A stretch of 64,000 bases of DNA. Origin: Archangium_A sp035910535 (GTDB lineage: Bacteria; Myxococcota; Myxococcia; Myxococcales; Myxococcaceae). The translations under genes were made by a program, and so were the position numbers. The stretch lies in assembly GCA_035910535.1 (NCBI GenBank), contig JAMHXF010000025.1, positions 62,001-126,000 on the forward strand, read 5' to 3'. Shown piece after piece: positions 43,294-52,046 of the stretch (its first letter is position 1; each line of letters begins with the position of its first letter). Below the pieces are notes generated by a model. It ran no database searches. It was not told the DNA's origin and saw only the letters and a list, made by a program, of their open reading frames with translations.

Positions 43294-45909
43294 TTGACCT
43301 CCCTCGCCGCGCTCGTACTCGCTGCTGCCGTCGTCACGCCGCAGCCCACGCAGATCCTCGTCAACCCCGAGACTGGAGCGCCGAAGTTCGAAGCCGGCGT
43401 GCTCTCGGCGCCGCTGCCCGGTGAGTTGACCTCGGCGGTGCGCAGCTGGGCGCTCTCGCAGCGCGAACACTTCGGCCTGCCGATTGCCGCCACGCTCCGT
43501 TCGAGCGGCGCGTTCAGCACGCGCTTCGGCGCGAGCCTGCACCTGCAGCAGACCGTCAAAGACCTCGAGGTCTACGAAGCGAAGCTGGTGGTGACGCTCG
43601 ACGCGCAACGCCGGGTCGAGCAGGTCTCCTCGAGCCTCGTGTCTTTCATGCGCGTGCTCGACGGCGGGCCGATGACGGTAGGCGAGGCGCTCAAGCTGGC
43701 CGCGAAAGAGCTGCCGCTGGTCGCCGTGCGTGACGACGGCGTGCCCTACGGCGGCGCGAAGGCCTTCTACTTCCGCGTGGGTGAAGACCTGCACCGCGGC
43801 TTCGTGGCCAACGTGCAGTCGCTGGACTTCACGAAGAACTGGTACGTGGGCATCGACGCGGTGACGGGCGCGCGGCTGTTCGTTCAGAACCGCGTGCACC
43901 GCGCAGCGCTCGACGCGCACGTCTACCCCATCAGCCCCGGTGGCCTCGATGCAGGCGTGGGCGCCACGCCGACGGTGCTGCGCGAGCTGCGGCACGGCGA
44001 CGGCGGCTCGATGGTGGGCGACGTGTGCGTCACGCCCGAGAGCGACGGCGGGTTCAGCGAGTCGCAGAACGACGGCGGCCAGCTCTGCGGCACGCAGTTG
44101 ATGATGTACAACTGTTGCCCCAACGCGGACTGCCTCGCCGACGCCGGCGCCAACCGCGCGCAGGGCACGCTGAACTACAGCGGCGTCAACATTCGCTACG
44201 ACGTGGCGCTGTGCGATCGCCAGCGTCGCGCGTCGAACCTCACCAACCCCAGCGGCGACTACGTCTACACGCCGGTCGACCCGCCCACGAACCGCACGAC
44301 CGTGGTGGCCAGCGATCTCGCCAACTCCGACGAGTTCGCCGAGGTGCACTCGTTCTTTCACGTGAACACCGTCTACGACTGGATGCGCGGTCTCTCGACG
44401 ACGGCGGCGCCGATCTTCAACGGCAACCCGGCCATCGAGGGCTTCAAGATGCGCGACGAGCGCCGCGTGCCGGCCGTGAAGCCCGCAGTGTGGGCCAACG
44501 CCATGTTCCCGAACTACGAGGAGATCTTCGGCCAGATTCCGGGCTGTCTCCAGCGGCCGCCGTGCGTGGCGAACACCCTGCTCCGCATGGACAACGCGGC
44601 CTTCTTCCCGCGCGAGAACTTCGCGCAGCTGCCGCTGCCGGGCTTCGACACCGGCGCTGACACGCTGATGATCTTCCAAGGCAACTCGGCCGACGCGGCC
44701 TACGACGCCACCGTCATTCAGCACGAGTTCGGCCATGGCGCGGTGTACGCGACGGCGGCGCTGACCTTCGAAGACGTGGCGCTCGACGCTCGCTCGGCGA
44801 ACAACGAAGGCGGCGCGCTGCACGAAGGCTTCGCCGACTACATCGCGGCGGCCTTCAACAACCTGCCGCAGGTCGGCCCATACTTCGGCCCGCGCGCCGC
44901 AGCCGGTCAGCCCAGCGCCCCGGGCGTGCCGGTCGACGGCTACCTCCGCTCGCTCGACAACGCGGAGGCGTGCCCGAACGTGCTCTGGGGGCAAGTACAC
45001 CAGGACAGCAAACACGTCGCCGCGGCGCTCTGGCAGGCGCGCAGCACGGTCCTGGCCGGCACCGACAACGGCAAGACCTTCGACGCGGCCTTCTACGCGA
45101 TGCTGGTGTCCATCACCCCCAACGCTGACTTCGCGCTCGTCGCGGCGGCGATGTCGGCGCGCGTGGCGACGGCGTTCCCGGAGAACGCCATGGCGGCCGC
45201 GCAGATGACGCAGATCTTCACGCAGCGCGGCGTCATCAACTGCTCGAAGGTGCTCGACGTGAACGCCACCAACCTCCCGCGCGTGTACTTCGGCATTCCC
45301 GCAGCGCAGTCGCTCGGGCAGTCGCTGGTGCCGGGCCCGTTCCAGTTCAAGGTCGCGGCGACGGCTGGGGCGCTGCGCATTCGCGTCACCGGCGCAGCGC
45401 AGAGCGGCGGCGGCTTCGGAGGCCAGGCGCCCACGGTGCGCGTGCTGACCAGGAACGGCGCGCCCGTCACCTTCACGCGAACCGGCAACGTGCTCAGCAA
45501 TGACGCCGAGAAGAACGTGGCGATGACCGGCGGCGGCAACCTCACCGGCACTGTCGAGCTCAACGCGCCGTGCAACACCGACGTCTACGTGGCGCTCGTG
45601 TCGGCGGGCGGCGGCGCGACGCTGCAGAACGTCAACGTCACCGTCGACCCGCTGGTGAACTGCATGGTGCCCGTGGCCGACGCAGGCTCGGGCGGCGGCA
45701 CCGGTGGCGGCAGCGCGACCGGCGGTGGCGCAGGCGGAGGCGGCGGCAGCGGGCAGATGACGGAGATCATCCCCGGCGTCGGCCCCGGCAGCACCACAGA
45801 GCAGCCCGTAGTGAAAACGGGCTGCGGGTGCGCTTCGCCGGTCGACGTCGCCGTGCCCGCGCTGGCGCTCCTCGCGCTGGCTCGCTCGCTGCGCCGTCGT
45901 CGTAACTGA
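43294..45909 (+). CDS. Secreted zinc metallopeptidase with MYXO-CTERM tail
   Basis: 871 residues from TTG 43294, preceded by AGGAGA at the right distance. A signal peptide (about 1-15) is followed by a propeptide-like region of about 200 residues (QREHFGLPIAATLRSSGAFS). The zinc site is HEFGH near residue 475, with EGFADY about 35 residues on, as in gluzincins (M4/M36 type). After the catalytic part come a beta domain (about 690-790), a Gly-Ser-Thr linker (from about 800) and the tail GCGCASP, a membrane helix and RSLRRRRN. This tail is of the MYXO-CTERM sorting kind that fixes proteins to the outer surface. Likely an extracellular protease. Confidence 0.88.
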   Translation: MTSLAALVLAAAVVTPQPTQILVNPETGAPKFEAGVLSAPLPGELTSAVRSWALSQREHFGLPIAATLRSSGAFSTRFGASLHLQQTVKDLEVYEAKLVVTLDAQRRVEQVSSSLVSFMRVLDGGPMTVGEALKLAAKELPLVAVRDDGVPYGGAKAFYFRVGEDLHRGFVANVQSLDFTKNWYVGIDAVTGARLFVQNRVHRAALDAHVYPISPGGLDAGVGATPTVLRELRHGDGGSMVGDVCVTPESDGGFSESQNDGGQLCGTQLMMYNCCPNADCLADAGANRAQGTLNYSGVNIRYDVALCDRQRRASNLTNPSGDYVYTPVDPPTNRTTVVASDLANSDEFAEVHSFFHVNTVYDWMRGLSTTAAPIFNGNPAIEGFKMRDERRVPAVKPAVWANAMFPNYEEIFGQIPGCLQRPPCVANTLLRMDNAAFFPRENFAQLPLPGFDTGADTLMIFQGNSADAAYDATVIQHEFGHGAVYATAALTFEDVALDARSANNEGGALHEGFADYIAAAFNNLPQVGPYFGPRAAAGQPSAPGVPVDGYLRSLDNAEACPNVLWGQVHQDSKHVAAALWQARSTVLAGTDNGKTFDAAFYAMLVSITPNADFALVAAAMSARVATAFPENAMAAAQMTQIFTQRGVINCSKVLDVNATNLPRVYFGIPAAQSLGQSLVPGPFQFKVAATAGALRIRVTGAAQSGGGFGGQAPTVRVLTRNGAPVTFTRTGNVLSNDAEKNVAMTGGGNLTGTVELNAPCNTDVYVALVSAGGGATLQNVNVTVDPLVNCMVPVADAGSGGGTGGGSATGGGAGGGGGSGQMTEIIPGVGPGSTTEQPVVKTGCGCASPVDVAVPALALLALARSLRRRRN

Positions 45910-45942
45910 GCGAATTCACAAGCCGAAACACCCACATTGCCT

Positions 45943-45963
45943 CACGAGAGAGCACCTCTCGTG
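45943..45963 (+). terminator. Hairpin after the metallopeptidase gene
   Basis: CACGAGAG (45943-45950) pairs perfectly with CTCTCGTG (45956-45963) over a five-base loop, 34 bases past the stop. No T-run follows, so it may protect the 3' end or assist factor-dependent ending. Confidence 0.45.
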
Positions 45964-46129
45964 GGGTGATGTCGCATTGAAAGACAATTTACAAACACCT
46001 GTCGTCTTCTCAGACGGTATGGATGTGGGTGGAGCTGTCTACGTTTGAGACGATTCACCTCAATATGTTCGTAAGCGACTGAATTCACGTTTGAATTTGA
46101 TTGGCCCGAGTCCTGCGAAGGGGCTGGCC

Positions 46130-47719
46130 ATGCTTCGTCTCCTCAGCGCGTTGGTCACCGTTTCGTTCCTGGGTTTCTCGGCGTGTGGGGTGGGTGATGC
46201 GGGGGCGTTGCCGGGTGACTCGCAGTCGGAGCGCGTGGCGGGCGACGAAGAGGCGCTGCTGCGCACGAGCGACGTCCACGACGCGGTGTTCGAGTCGGCG
46301 GGGCGTGAGTTCAACGTGCCGGCGGCGCTGCTCAAGTCGATGTCGTGGTCGCTGACCCGCTACGAGATGGTCGCCTCCGAAGGTGAATTCGAAGGCGTGC
46401 CGGGCGCCTGGGGCGTGATGGCGCTCTCGCCCGCGTTGATCGCCGAGGCCGCGCCGCTGGCGCTGGTGACGGAAGAGGCGGCGCGCAGCGACGTGTCGGC
46501 GAACGTCCGGGCCGCGGCCGCGTGGTTGTCACAGCAGGCGAACACCACGCAGATCGATCGCAGCAAGCTGCTCGCGTGGGCGCCGGTCATCGCCGAGTAC
46601 TCGAAGCTCGACGTCGCCGGGCGTCAGGCCTTCGTGCGCGGCGAGGTGTACGCGAACCTGAAGCTTGGCATCGGCCGCTTCAGCGACGAGCTCGCGCTCG
46701 AGGAGCTCGAGTCATCGGTCGGCGAATACAGCGAGGTGCTGCAGGGCCTCGCGCGCGCGCCCGACTACGGCGCTGGCGTGTGGCGCCCGTCGCCCAACTT
46801 CAACACCCGCGGCGGCGTGAGCCCGAAGTTCGTCGTCATTCACACCTGCGAAGGCTCGTACTCGAGCTGCTGGAGCTGGTTGACCAACACCGCCGCCGGC
46901 ACCAGCGCGCACTACGTCGTCAACACCACCGGCACCGAGGTCAGCCAGCTGGTGAAGGAGGCGGACCGCGCGTGGCACATCGGCGCGACGTACGACTGCG
47001 CCAACAACAGCAACAAGCTGTGCAACCTCAACGGCTCGAGCAGCAACACGCACTCGGTGGGCATCGAGCACGCGGGCTTCGCGTCGCAGACGAGCTTCCC
47101 CGCAGGGCAGATCGACGCGTCGGCGAAGCTGACGTGCAGCATCACGAAGAAGTGGAACATTCCCCGCGACCGCTTCCACGTCGTCGGCCACGGCCAGCTG
47201 CAGCCGTACAACCGCACCGACCCGGGCGCGAACTGGCCCTGGACGAGCTTCCTCGCGAAGGTGAACGCCGAGTGCGGCACGGGCACCACGCCCACCACCT
47301 CGCTCATCATCGACAGCAACAACGCGAGCAATGATCAGACGCGCGGCTACGTGCAGCTCTCCGCAAACTGGAAGAGCTCGAGCAACGTCGCCGGCTACTA
47401 CGGCTCGGGCTACTGGTACGCGCCGACGGCCTCGGTCAGCGACGGCGCTGCGTTCTTCTTCAAGCTCGACTCGGCGCAGGCGCGCACCATCGACGGCTGG
47501 TGGACGGCCGGTTCAGATCGCTCGACGGCGACCAGCTTCGTGGCCTTCAACGCCGCCGGAGATCGCGTGGGCGAAGGCACCGTGAACCAGACGGTCAACG
47601 GCGGAAAGTGGAACCAGATCGGCACGTTCAACTTCACCGCCGGCTGGAACAAGATCGTCGTCTCGCGTTGGCAGGCGCCCGGCAAGGTCGTCATCGCCGA
47701 CGCCGTTCGCGTGCGCTGA
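46130..47719 (+). CDS. Lipoprotein with SLT-like, amidase_2 and golvesin domains (copy 1)
   Basis: 529 residues from ATG 46130. A lipobox ends at Cys19 (FLGFSAC). Residues 48-200 resemble a lysozyme/SLT fold (FNVPAALLKSMSWSLTRYEM, then WGVMALSP), but the usual catalytic Glu position is Leu. Residues 232-382 are an N-acetylmuramoyl-L-alanine amidase domain of the AmpD/PGRP type with His238, Glu313, His354 and Asp364 (RTDPG), all zinc and catalytic residues present. Residues 392-529 are a golvesin-type beta domain (DSNNAS...SGYWYAP...VIADAVRVR) that may bind sugar or wall. It probably cuts peptide stems from glycan strands in the periplasm or outside. A close paralogue lies at 50389. Confidence 0.85.
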   Translation: MLRLLSALVTVSFLGFSACGVGDAGALPGDSQSERVAGDEEALLRTSDVHDAVFESAGREFNVPAALLKSMSWSLTRYEMVASEGEFEGVPGAWGVMALSPALIAEAAPLALVTEEAARSDVSANVRAAAAWLSQQANTTQIDRSKLLAWAPVIAEYSKLDVAGRQAFVRGEVYANLKLGIGRFSDELALEELESSVGEYSEVLQGLARAPDYGAGVWRPSPNFNTRGGVSPKFVVIHTCEGSYSSCWSWLTNTAAGTSAHYVVNTTGTEVSQLVKEADRAWHIGATYDCANNSNKLCNLNGSSSNTHSVGIEHAGFASQTSFPAGQIDASAKLTCSITKKWNIPRDRFHVVGHGQLQPYNRTDPGANWPWTSFLAKVNAECGTGTTPTTSLIIDSNNASNDQTRGYVQLSANWKSSSNVAGYYGSGYWYAPTASVSDGAAFFFKLDSAQARTIDGWWTAGSDRSTATSFVAFNAAGDRVGEGTVNQTVNGGKWNQIGTFNFTAGWNKIVVSRWQAPGKVVIADAVRVR

Positions 47720-47753
47720 ACCAATTCCGCCGCTGTCGCAAAGCACAACCTTG

Positions 47754-47775
47754 ACGCGGCGCCGAAGCCGCGTTT
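47754..47775 (+). terminator. Terminator after amidase copy 1
   Basis: ACGCGGC (47754-47760) and GCCGCGT (47767-47773) pair over a six-base loop; TTT follows. 34 bases after the stop and just before the next start. Confidence 0.5.
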
Positions 47776-47786
47776 CGAAGGCGCAC

Positions 47787-49016
47787 ATGCAAGACGAACG
47801 AATCGATGGGCTCTCGTTGCGCGATTGCGCCGAGATCATGGCGAAGATGACGGAACTCAAGGCGCAGCACGGCGAGCGCGCGGCCAAACCGCACCTCGCG
47901 CAGTACCTCGAGGGCCGCGGCACCGACGAGAACCAGTGGGCCAACTCGTGGAACGGCTGGTGGACTCGCATGCAGGCCGACCCCAGCGGCCAGCTCAGCG
48001 CGAAGTACGCCATGCTGCAGCAGGAGCTGATGCGGTCGGCGCACATGGCCGACGTCCCCGACGCGACGAACGACGTGAAAGAAGGCGTCTCGCTCGACAC
48101 CTACGCGCGGATCATGGCGAACATCGCGGGTGGCAAAGCAGCCGAGCCGCTGCTCGCTGAAGCCGGCGTCACCATGGACCAGTGGCAGCGCGCGCAGACC
48201 GCGTGGAACGCCGCGATGGCCGCCGACGTGAATCACCACCTCACGACGCAGTATGGCCAGCTGTACGCCAAGCACTCTCCCGGCTTTCAAGAGCGCATGC
48301 AGGGGCAGATCGCCGAGATGATGGCCGCCGACCACGCGGCGCGCGCCGCTGGCCAGGCCGACGAGCCCGAGAAGGAGCTCACGTTCGAAGACATGGTGGA
48401 AGGCATGTCGAACACCGTGCCCAACCGCCGGTGGACGGCGGCGCACCACATCGCCAACCGCTGGGACATCGGCGACAAGGCCGACGCCGCGCTCAAGCAG
48501 GCCGCGAACAAGGCCGCTGAGCTCGCCGTCGAGTGCGTCGAGCGCCACGACTCTTTCACCGTGAGCAACGCCGAGACCCTGGCCCGCGACCTCAAGATGT
48601 TCGCCGACGAAGGGCTGCTGGGCCCCGCGCGCGCCGCTGACGCGAAGAGCGCCATCGAGCGCTGCCTGAACCGCGGCAAGGAGCAGCTGCGCACGGTGCG
48701 GGCGGCCTTCGCGCCCATCGCCAACAAGGCGGTGCCCGAGCGCGTGCAGATGCAGAGCCAGATTCAAGACTACGAGTCGCTGACCGAGACGCTCACCGAC
48801 CTGCTCGGCGAGTGGAACGACGACGTGCCCGAAGCGAGCAACGACGAAGCGGCCGAAGCGCCCGCTCCGACGCCTCCGACGAGCTCAAAGTCGGCGGGCC
48901 TCGCGGCAGCTCCGGCGCGGCAGACGCCTGCGGCTCCTGACGCCGGCGGTGGGTTCCTCGCGCTGCTCAAGAGCCTGCCCATCATCGGGCAGATCCTCCG
49001 CGCGTTGGGCCTCTGA
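47787..49016 (+). CDS. Helical repeat protein of unknown function
   Basis: 409 residues from ATG 47787; an upstream in-frame start at 47751 would overlap the hairpin. Two related segments, about 6-80 (LSLRDCAEIMAKMTELKAQ ... NQWANSWNGWWTRMQAD) and 100-160 (VSLDTYARIMANIAGGKAAE ... DQWQRAQTAWNAAMAAD), share a 'start helix, variable loop, W..A...W..RM.AD' pattern, which I recall from DUF6620-like proteins. Residues 200-340 are Ala-rich helices like ARM repeats. The Pro-rich stretch (350-385) leads to a hydrophobic C-terminus. No signal peptide. It lies between the two amidase copies. Confidence 0.65.
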   Translation: MQDERIDGLSLRDCAEIMAKMTELKAQHGERAAKPHLAQYLEGRGTDENQWANSWNGWWTRMQADPSGQLSAKYAMLQQELMRSAHMADVPDATNDVKEGVSLDTYARIMANIAGGKAAEPLLAEAGVTMDQWQRAQTAWNAAMAADVNHHLTTQYGQLYAKHSPGFQERMQGQIAEMMAADHAARAAGQADEPEKELTFEDMVEGMSNTVPNRRWTAAHHIANRWDIGDKADAALKQAANKAAELAVECVERHDSFTVSNAETLARDLKMFADEGLLGPARAADAKSAIERCLNRGKEQLRTVRAAFAPIANKAVPERVQMQSQIQDYESLTETLTDLLGEWNDDVPEASNDEAAEAPAPTPPTSSKSAGLAAAPARQTPAAPDAGGGFLALLKSLPIIGQILRALGL

Positions 49017-49028
49017 CGAAGGGCGCCG

Positions 49029-50099
49029 CTACCAGGCGCCGATGTCGTCTTTCTTCTTCTCGGGAGGCGGAGCCGGAGACTTGGGCTTCGTCTTCTCGAC
49101 GAGTTCACGCGTGGCCTTCCACGTCTTGAGCTGCTCCGCGTTCGCCGCCTCGCGGAGCTCTTCGCGCACGGCCAGCGACTGGTGCTCCGACGTCACGTTC
49201 CACACGCCGTTTTCTTCGGCCACCGTCCACAAGAAGCGGAACGCGGGGAAGGTCTGCATTTTTTTGCCGCTGCCCACGCGCTGCACGACGAGCGCCGCGG
49301 CCCAGCCCGACTTGCCGCTGGCTGAGAGCTTCACCGCGAGGTTGCCGTCGAGCTTCCACGAGTACCCGGCCTTCTTGATGGCGCCGAGCTGCGGCTTGAT
49401 GAGCTCCTTGAACGCCTTGCCGCCGATGAAGACCTCCGCCGGTGACGTGCCCAGCTGAACGAACTCCGCGCGCTCGCTGGTGCGGTCGACCTTCACGCCG
49501 TAGTCGTCGAGCGAACGCCTCACGAGGCCGACCACTTGATCAGCCGCCGTGGGCCGCTGGTTCGGCACGTCGATGGGCGCCAACAACTTCTTCGCCGCGT
49601 CGGGCGCGAACACCATTTGATCAGGCACGCCGAGTGACACGTGCAGCGCGTCGATGAGCCAGCGCTCGCCGTCTTTCACGAGGTGCGCGGTGACGCGCGG
49701 CAACCACACCTGCTCTTCGGTTTTGTGCGTGGTCGTCACCTTCGGCAGGTCGAAGGCCCACGCCGCGTCGTCACCGTCGAGGCCCACCACCACGCGCGAG
49801 TCTTCGACCCGAAGCGCGTCGCCCGACAACCCAATCGGCAACAGCGCCTGGCGCAGGCGATCTCCCACCAACGCGCCCGTCCACGTGTCTGCAGGCCCGA
49901 GCCCGAAGACCAACGCGTCGTCAGCGAAGAGCGGCGTGAGCTTGTCGGCGTCGCCCTCCTTCATGGCCACATACGCGTCGTCGAAGACCTCGCGCACCGC
50001 GTCGACCGGGTCGACCACCTTCGGCGCCTCCTTCTTCGTTTCGGGTGCCGTCACACACGCGCAAACCAGCAACGGAACCAACGAGAAGAAGCGACGCAC
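49029..50099 (-). CDS. Lipoprotein with NTF2/SnoaL-like domain(s)
   Basis: 356 residues from GTG 50097-50099, which gives a compact signal with lipobox LLVCAC; an ATG at 50129 adds ten residues with an acidic start. Residues about 30-165 (VREVFDDAYVAMKEGDADKL, LFADDALVFGLGP, VKDGERWLIDALHVS) have the cone-shaped NTF2/SnoaL pattern. A second part (about 180-320) may repeat it (FRFLWTVAEENGVWNVTSEH). The C-terminus is Lys/Pro-rich. Such domains often bind small ligands. It is convergent with the helical-repeat gene, 12 bases away, and divergent from amidase copy 2. Function unknown. Confidence 0.68.
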   Translation of the reverse strand: MRRFFSLVPLLVCACVTAPETKKEAPKVVDPVDAVREVFDDAYVAMKEGDADKLTPLFADDALVFGLGPADTWTGALVGDRLRQALLPIGLSGDALRVEDSRVVVGLDGDDAAWAFDLPKVTTTHKTEEQVWLPRVTAHLVKDGERWLIDALHVSLGVPDQMVFAPDAAKKLLAPIDVPNQRPTAADQVVGLVRRSLDDYGVKVDRTSERAEFVQLGTSPAEVFIGGKAFKELIKPQLGAIKKAGYSWKLDGNLAVKLSASGKSGWAAALVVQRVGSGKKMQTFPAFRFLWTVAEENGVWNVTSEHQSLAVREELREAANAEQLKTWKATRELVEKTKPKSPAPPPEKKKDDIGAW

Positions 50100-50388
50100 G
50101 CACCCACTTTCACCCGCGAGACACGACATGTCAGCTGTCACCTTCGCGAGACGGCGCACATGCGCGCACTGTCACGCGCGCGCCTCACGATGAAGCGGCT
50201 TTACGTTCTCCTGTCGTCTGAGAACACACGTGGCGCTGAAAGTGGCGCATGGAATCGCGACAGGTGCGCTCCGCGACGCGTGCAACCCACCGAAACCCGA
50301 ATGCCCGACGACTGGCCCGCCGCGTGCGTTTCTGGCTGCGAAACCAAGTGAAACGAATGTGTTTCACGTCTCGCACAAGGGGCAGCTC

Positions 50389-52035
50389 ATGAATCGGACA
50401 CTCACTGGAGTCATGGCAGCAGCGGCGCTCGCGATGACGGGCTGTGGAGTCGACGACTCTGCGCTCGTGCTTCGCAACGACGACACGCAGACGGAGCGCT
50501 TCGAAGGCGGTCAGGAAGAAGCGGAGCTGCGCACCAGCCCCACGTACGACGCGGTGTTCGAAGCCGCGGCCGCGGAGTTCAACGTGCCGGCCGCGCTGCT
50601 CAAGTCGATGTCGTACTCGCTGACGCGCTACGAAATGGTGGCCTCTGAAGGTGAGTTCGACGGCGTGCCCGGCGCGTACGGCGTGATGGCGCTCTCGCCT
50701 CAGCTCATCGCCGAAGCAGCGCCGCTGGCCGGGGTGACGGAAGAGGCGGCGAAGACCGACGTGACGGCGAACATCCGCACGGCGGCGGCGTGGCTCTCAG
50801 CGCAGGCCAAAGACAAGCAGCTCAACCGAGAGAAGCTGCTCGCGTGGGCGCCGGTCATCGGCGAGTACACGAAGCTCGACGACGCGGCCGGGCGCCAGGC
50901 CTTCGTGCGCGGCGAGGTGTATTCGTCGCTCAAGTTGGGCGTCGGCCGCTTCAGCGACGAGCTCGAAGTCGCGGGCAAGACGCAGGAGCTCGAGGCGGAG
51001 GTCGGCGAGTATTCAGAGGTGCTGCAGGGCCTCTCGCGCGCTCCCGACTACGGGCCCGGGGTGTGGCGCCCGTCGCCCAACTTCAACTCGCGTGGTGGGC
51101 AGCGCCCGAAGTTCGTCGTCATTCACACCTGCGAAGGCGCGTACTCGGGGTGCTGGAGCTGGTTGTCGAACTCGCGCGCCGGCGCGAGCGCGCACTACGT
51201 GGTGAACAGCAACGGCACCGAGATCAGCCAGCTCGTGCGTGAGTCGGATCGCGCGTGGCACGTGGCCGCCGAGTACCAGTGCAGCCGCAACGGCAACCAG
51301 ATGTGCAACCTCAACGGCGCGAGCAGCAACACGCACTCCGTCGGCATCGAGCACGCGGGCTTCGCGTCGCAGACCACCTTCCCCGCCGGGCAGATCGACG
51401 CGTCGGCGAAGCTGGTGTGCAACATCACGAAAGACTGGGGAATCCCCCGCGATCGATTTCACGTCGTCGGGCACGGGCAGTTGCAGCCGTGGAACCGCAC
51501 CGACCCGGGTCGTAACTGGCCGTGGGCGTCGTTCATGACGAAGGTCAACGCCGCGTGTGGAGCGAGCACCCCGACGCCGACGCCGACCCCCACGCCGACT
51601 CCAACCCCGAGCGGCGCCGTCATCGTCGACAGCAACAATGCGAACAACAACCAGGCGCGCGGCTACGTGCAGGTCTCAGCCAACTGGAAGAGCTCGGCCA
51701 ACGTCGCGGGCTACTACGGCTCGGGCTACTGGTACGCGAACACCGCCGAGGTCAGCGACGGCGCGGCGTTCTTCTTCAAGCTCGACTCGGCGCAGGCGAA
51801 GAGCATCGACGCGTGGTGGACAGCGGCGTCAGATCGCTCGACCGCGACCAGCTTCGTGGCCTTCAACGCGCGCGGTGAGCGGGTCGGCGCGGGCACCGTG
51901 AACCAGACGGTCAACGGCGGAAAGTGGAACCCCGTCGGCACGTTCAACTTCACCGCCGGCTGGAACAAGATCGTCGTCTCGCGTTGGCAGAACCCCGGCA
52001 AGGTCGTCATTGCCGACGCAGTGCGAGTTCGCTGA
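50389..52035 (+). CDS. Lipoprotein with SLT-like, amidase_2 and golvesin domains (copy 2)
   Basis: 548 residues from ATG 50389, preceded by AAGGGG. The lipobox is ALAMTGC (Cys19). The domain order and most residues match copy 1 at 46130 (about three quarters identical by eye). The SLT-like domain again lacks the catalytic Glu (SMSYSLTRYEM). The amidase residues are intact (VVIHTCEGAYS, GIEHAG, VVGHGQLQP, RTDPG). One difference is a Thr-Pro linker (TPTPTPTPTPTPTP) between amidase and golvesin parts. The pair surely arose by duplication. It probably releases stem peptides from peptidoglycan in the outer envelope or in prey or sibling walls, which is inference. Confidence 0.85.
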   Translation: MNRTLTGVMAAAALAMTGCGVDDSALVLRNDDTQTERFEGGQEEAELRTSPTYDAVFEAAAAEFNVPAALLKSMSYSLTRYEMVASEGEFDGVPGAYGVMALSPQLIAEAAPLAGVTEEAAKTDVTANIRTAAAWLSAQAKDKQLNREKLLAWAPVIGEYTKLDDAAGRQAFVRGEVYSSLKLGVGRFSDELEVAGKTQELEAEVGEYSEVLQGLSRAPDYGPGVWRPSPNFNSRGGQRPKFVVIHTCEGAYSGCWSWLSNSRAGASAHYVVNSNGTEISQLVRESDRAWHVAAEYQCSRNGNQMCNLNGASSNTHSVGIEHAGFASQTTFPAGQIDASAKLVCNITKDWGIPRDRFHVVGHGQLQPWNRTDPGRNWPWASFMTKVNAACGASTPTPTPTPTPTPTPSGAVIVDSNNANNNQARGYVQVSANWKSSANVAGYYGSGYWYANTAEVSDGAAFFFKLDSAQAKSIDAWWTAASDRSTATSFVAFNARGERVGAGTVNQTVNGGKWNPVGTFNFTAGWNKIVVSRWQNPGKVVIADAVRVR

Positions 52036-52046
52036 AGCTCTCGCGC

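Noticed and set aside
46102..46117. TGGCCC-N5-CTGCG before amidase copy 1 and TGGCCC-N5-GTGCG (50313-50328) before copy 2 as sigma-54 promoters
   Set aside because: Only the GG/GC core is kept; in DNA this rich in GC such a core is expected about once per few hundred bases by chance.
51568..51612. Short tandem repeat (CCGACG/CCCACG units) as a mobile or CRISPR-like repeat
   Set aside because: It encodes the Thr-Pro linker of amidase copy 2, an ordinary protein feature.
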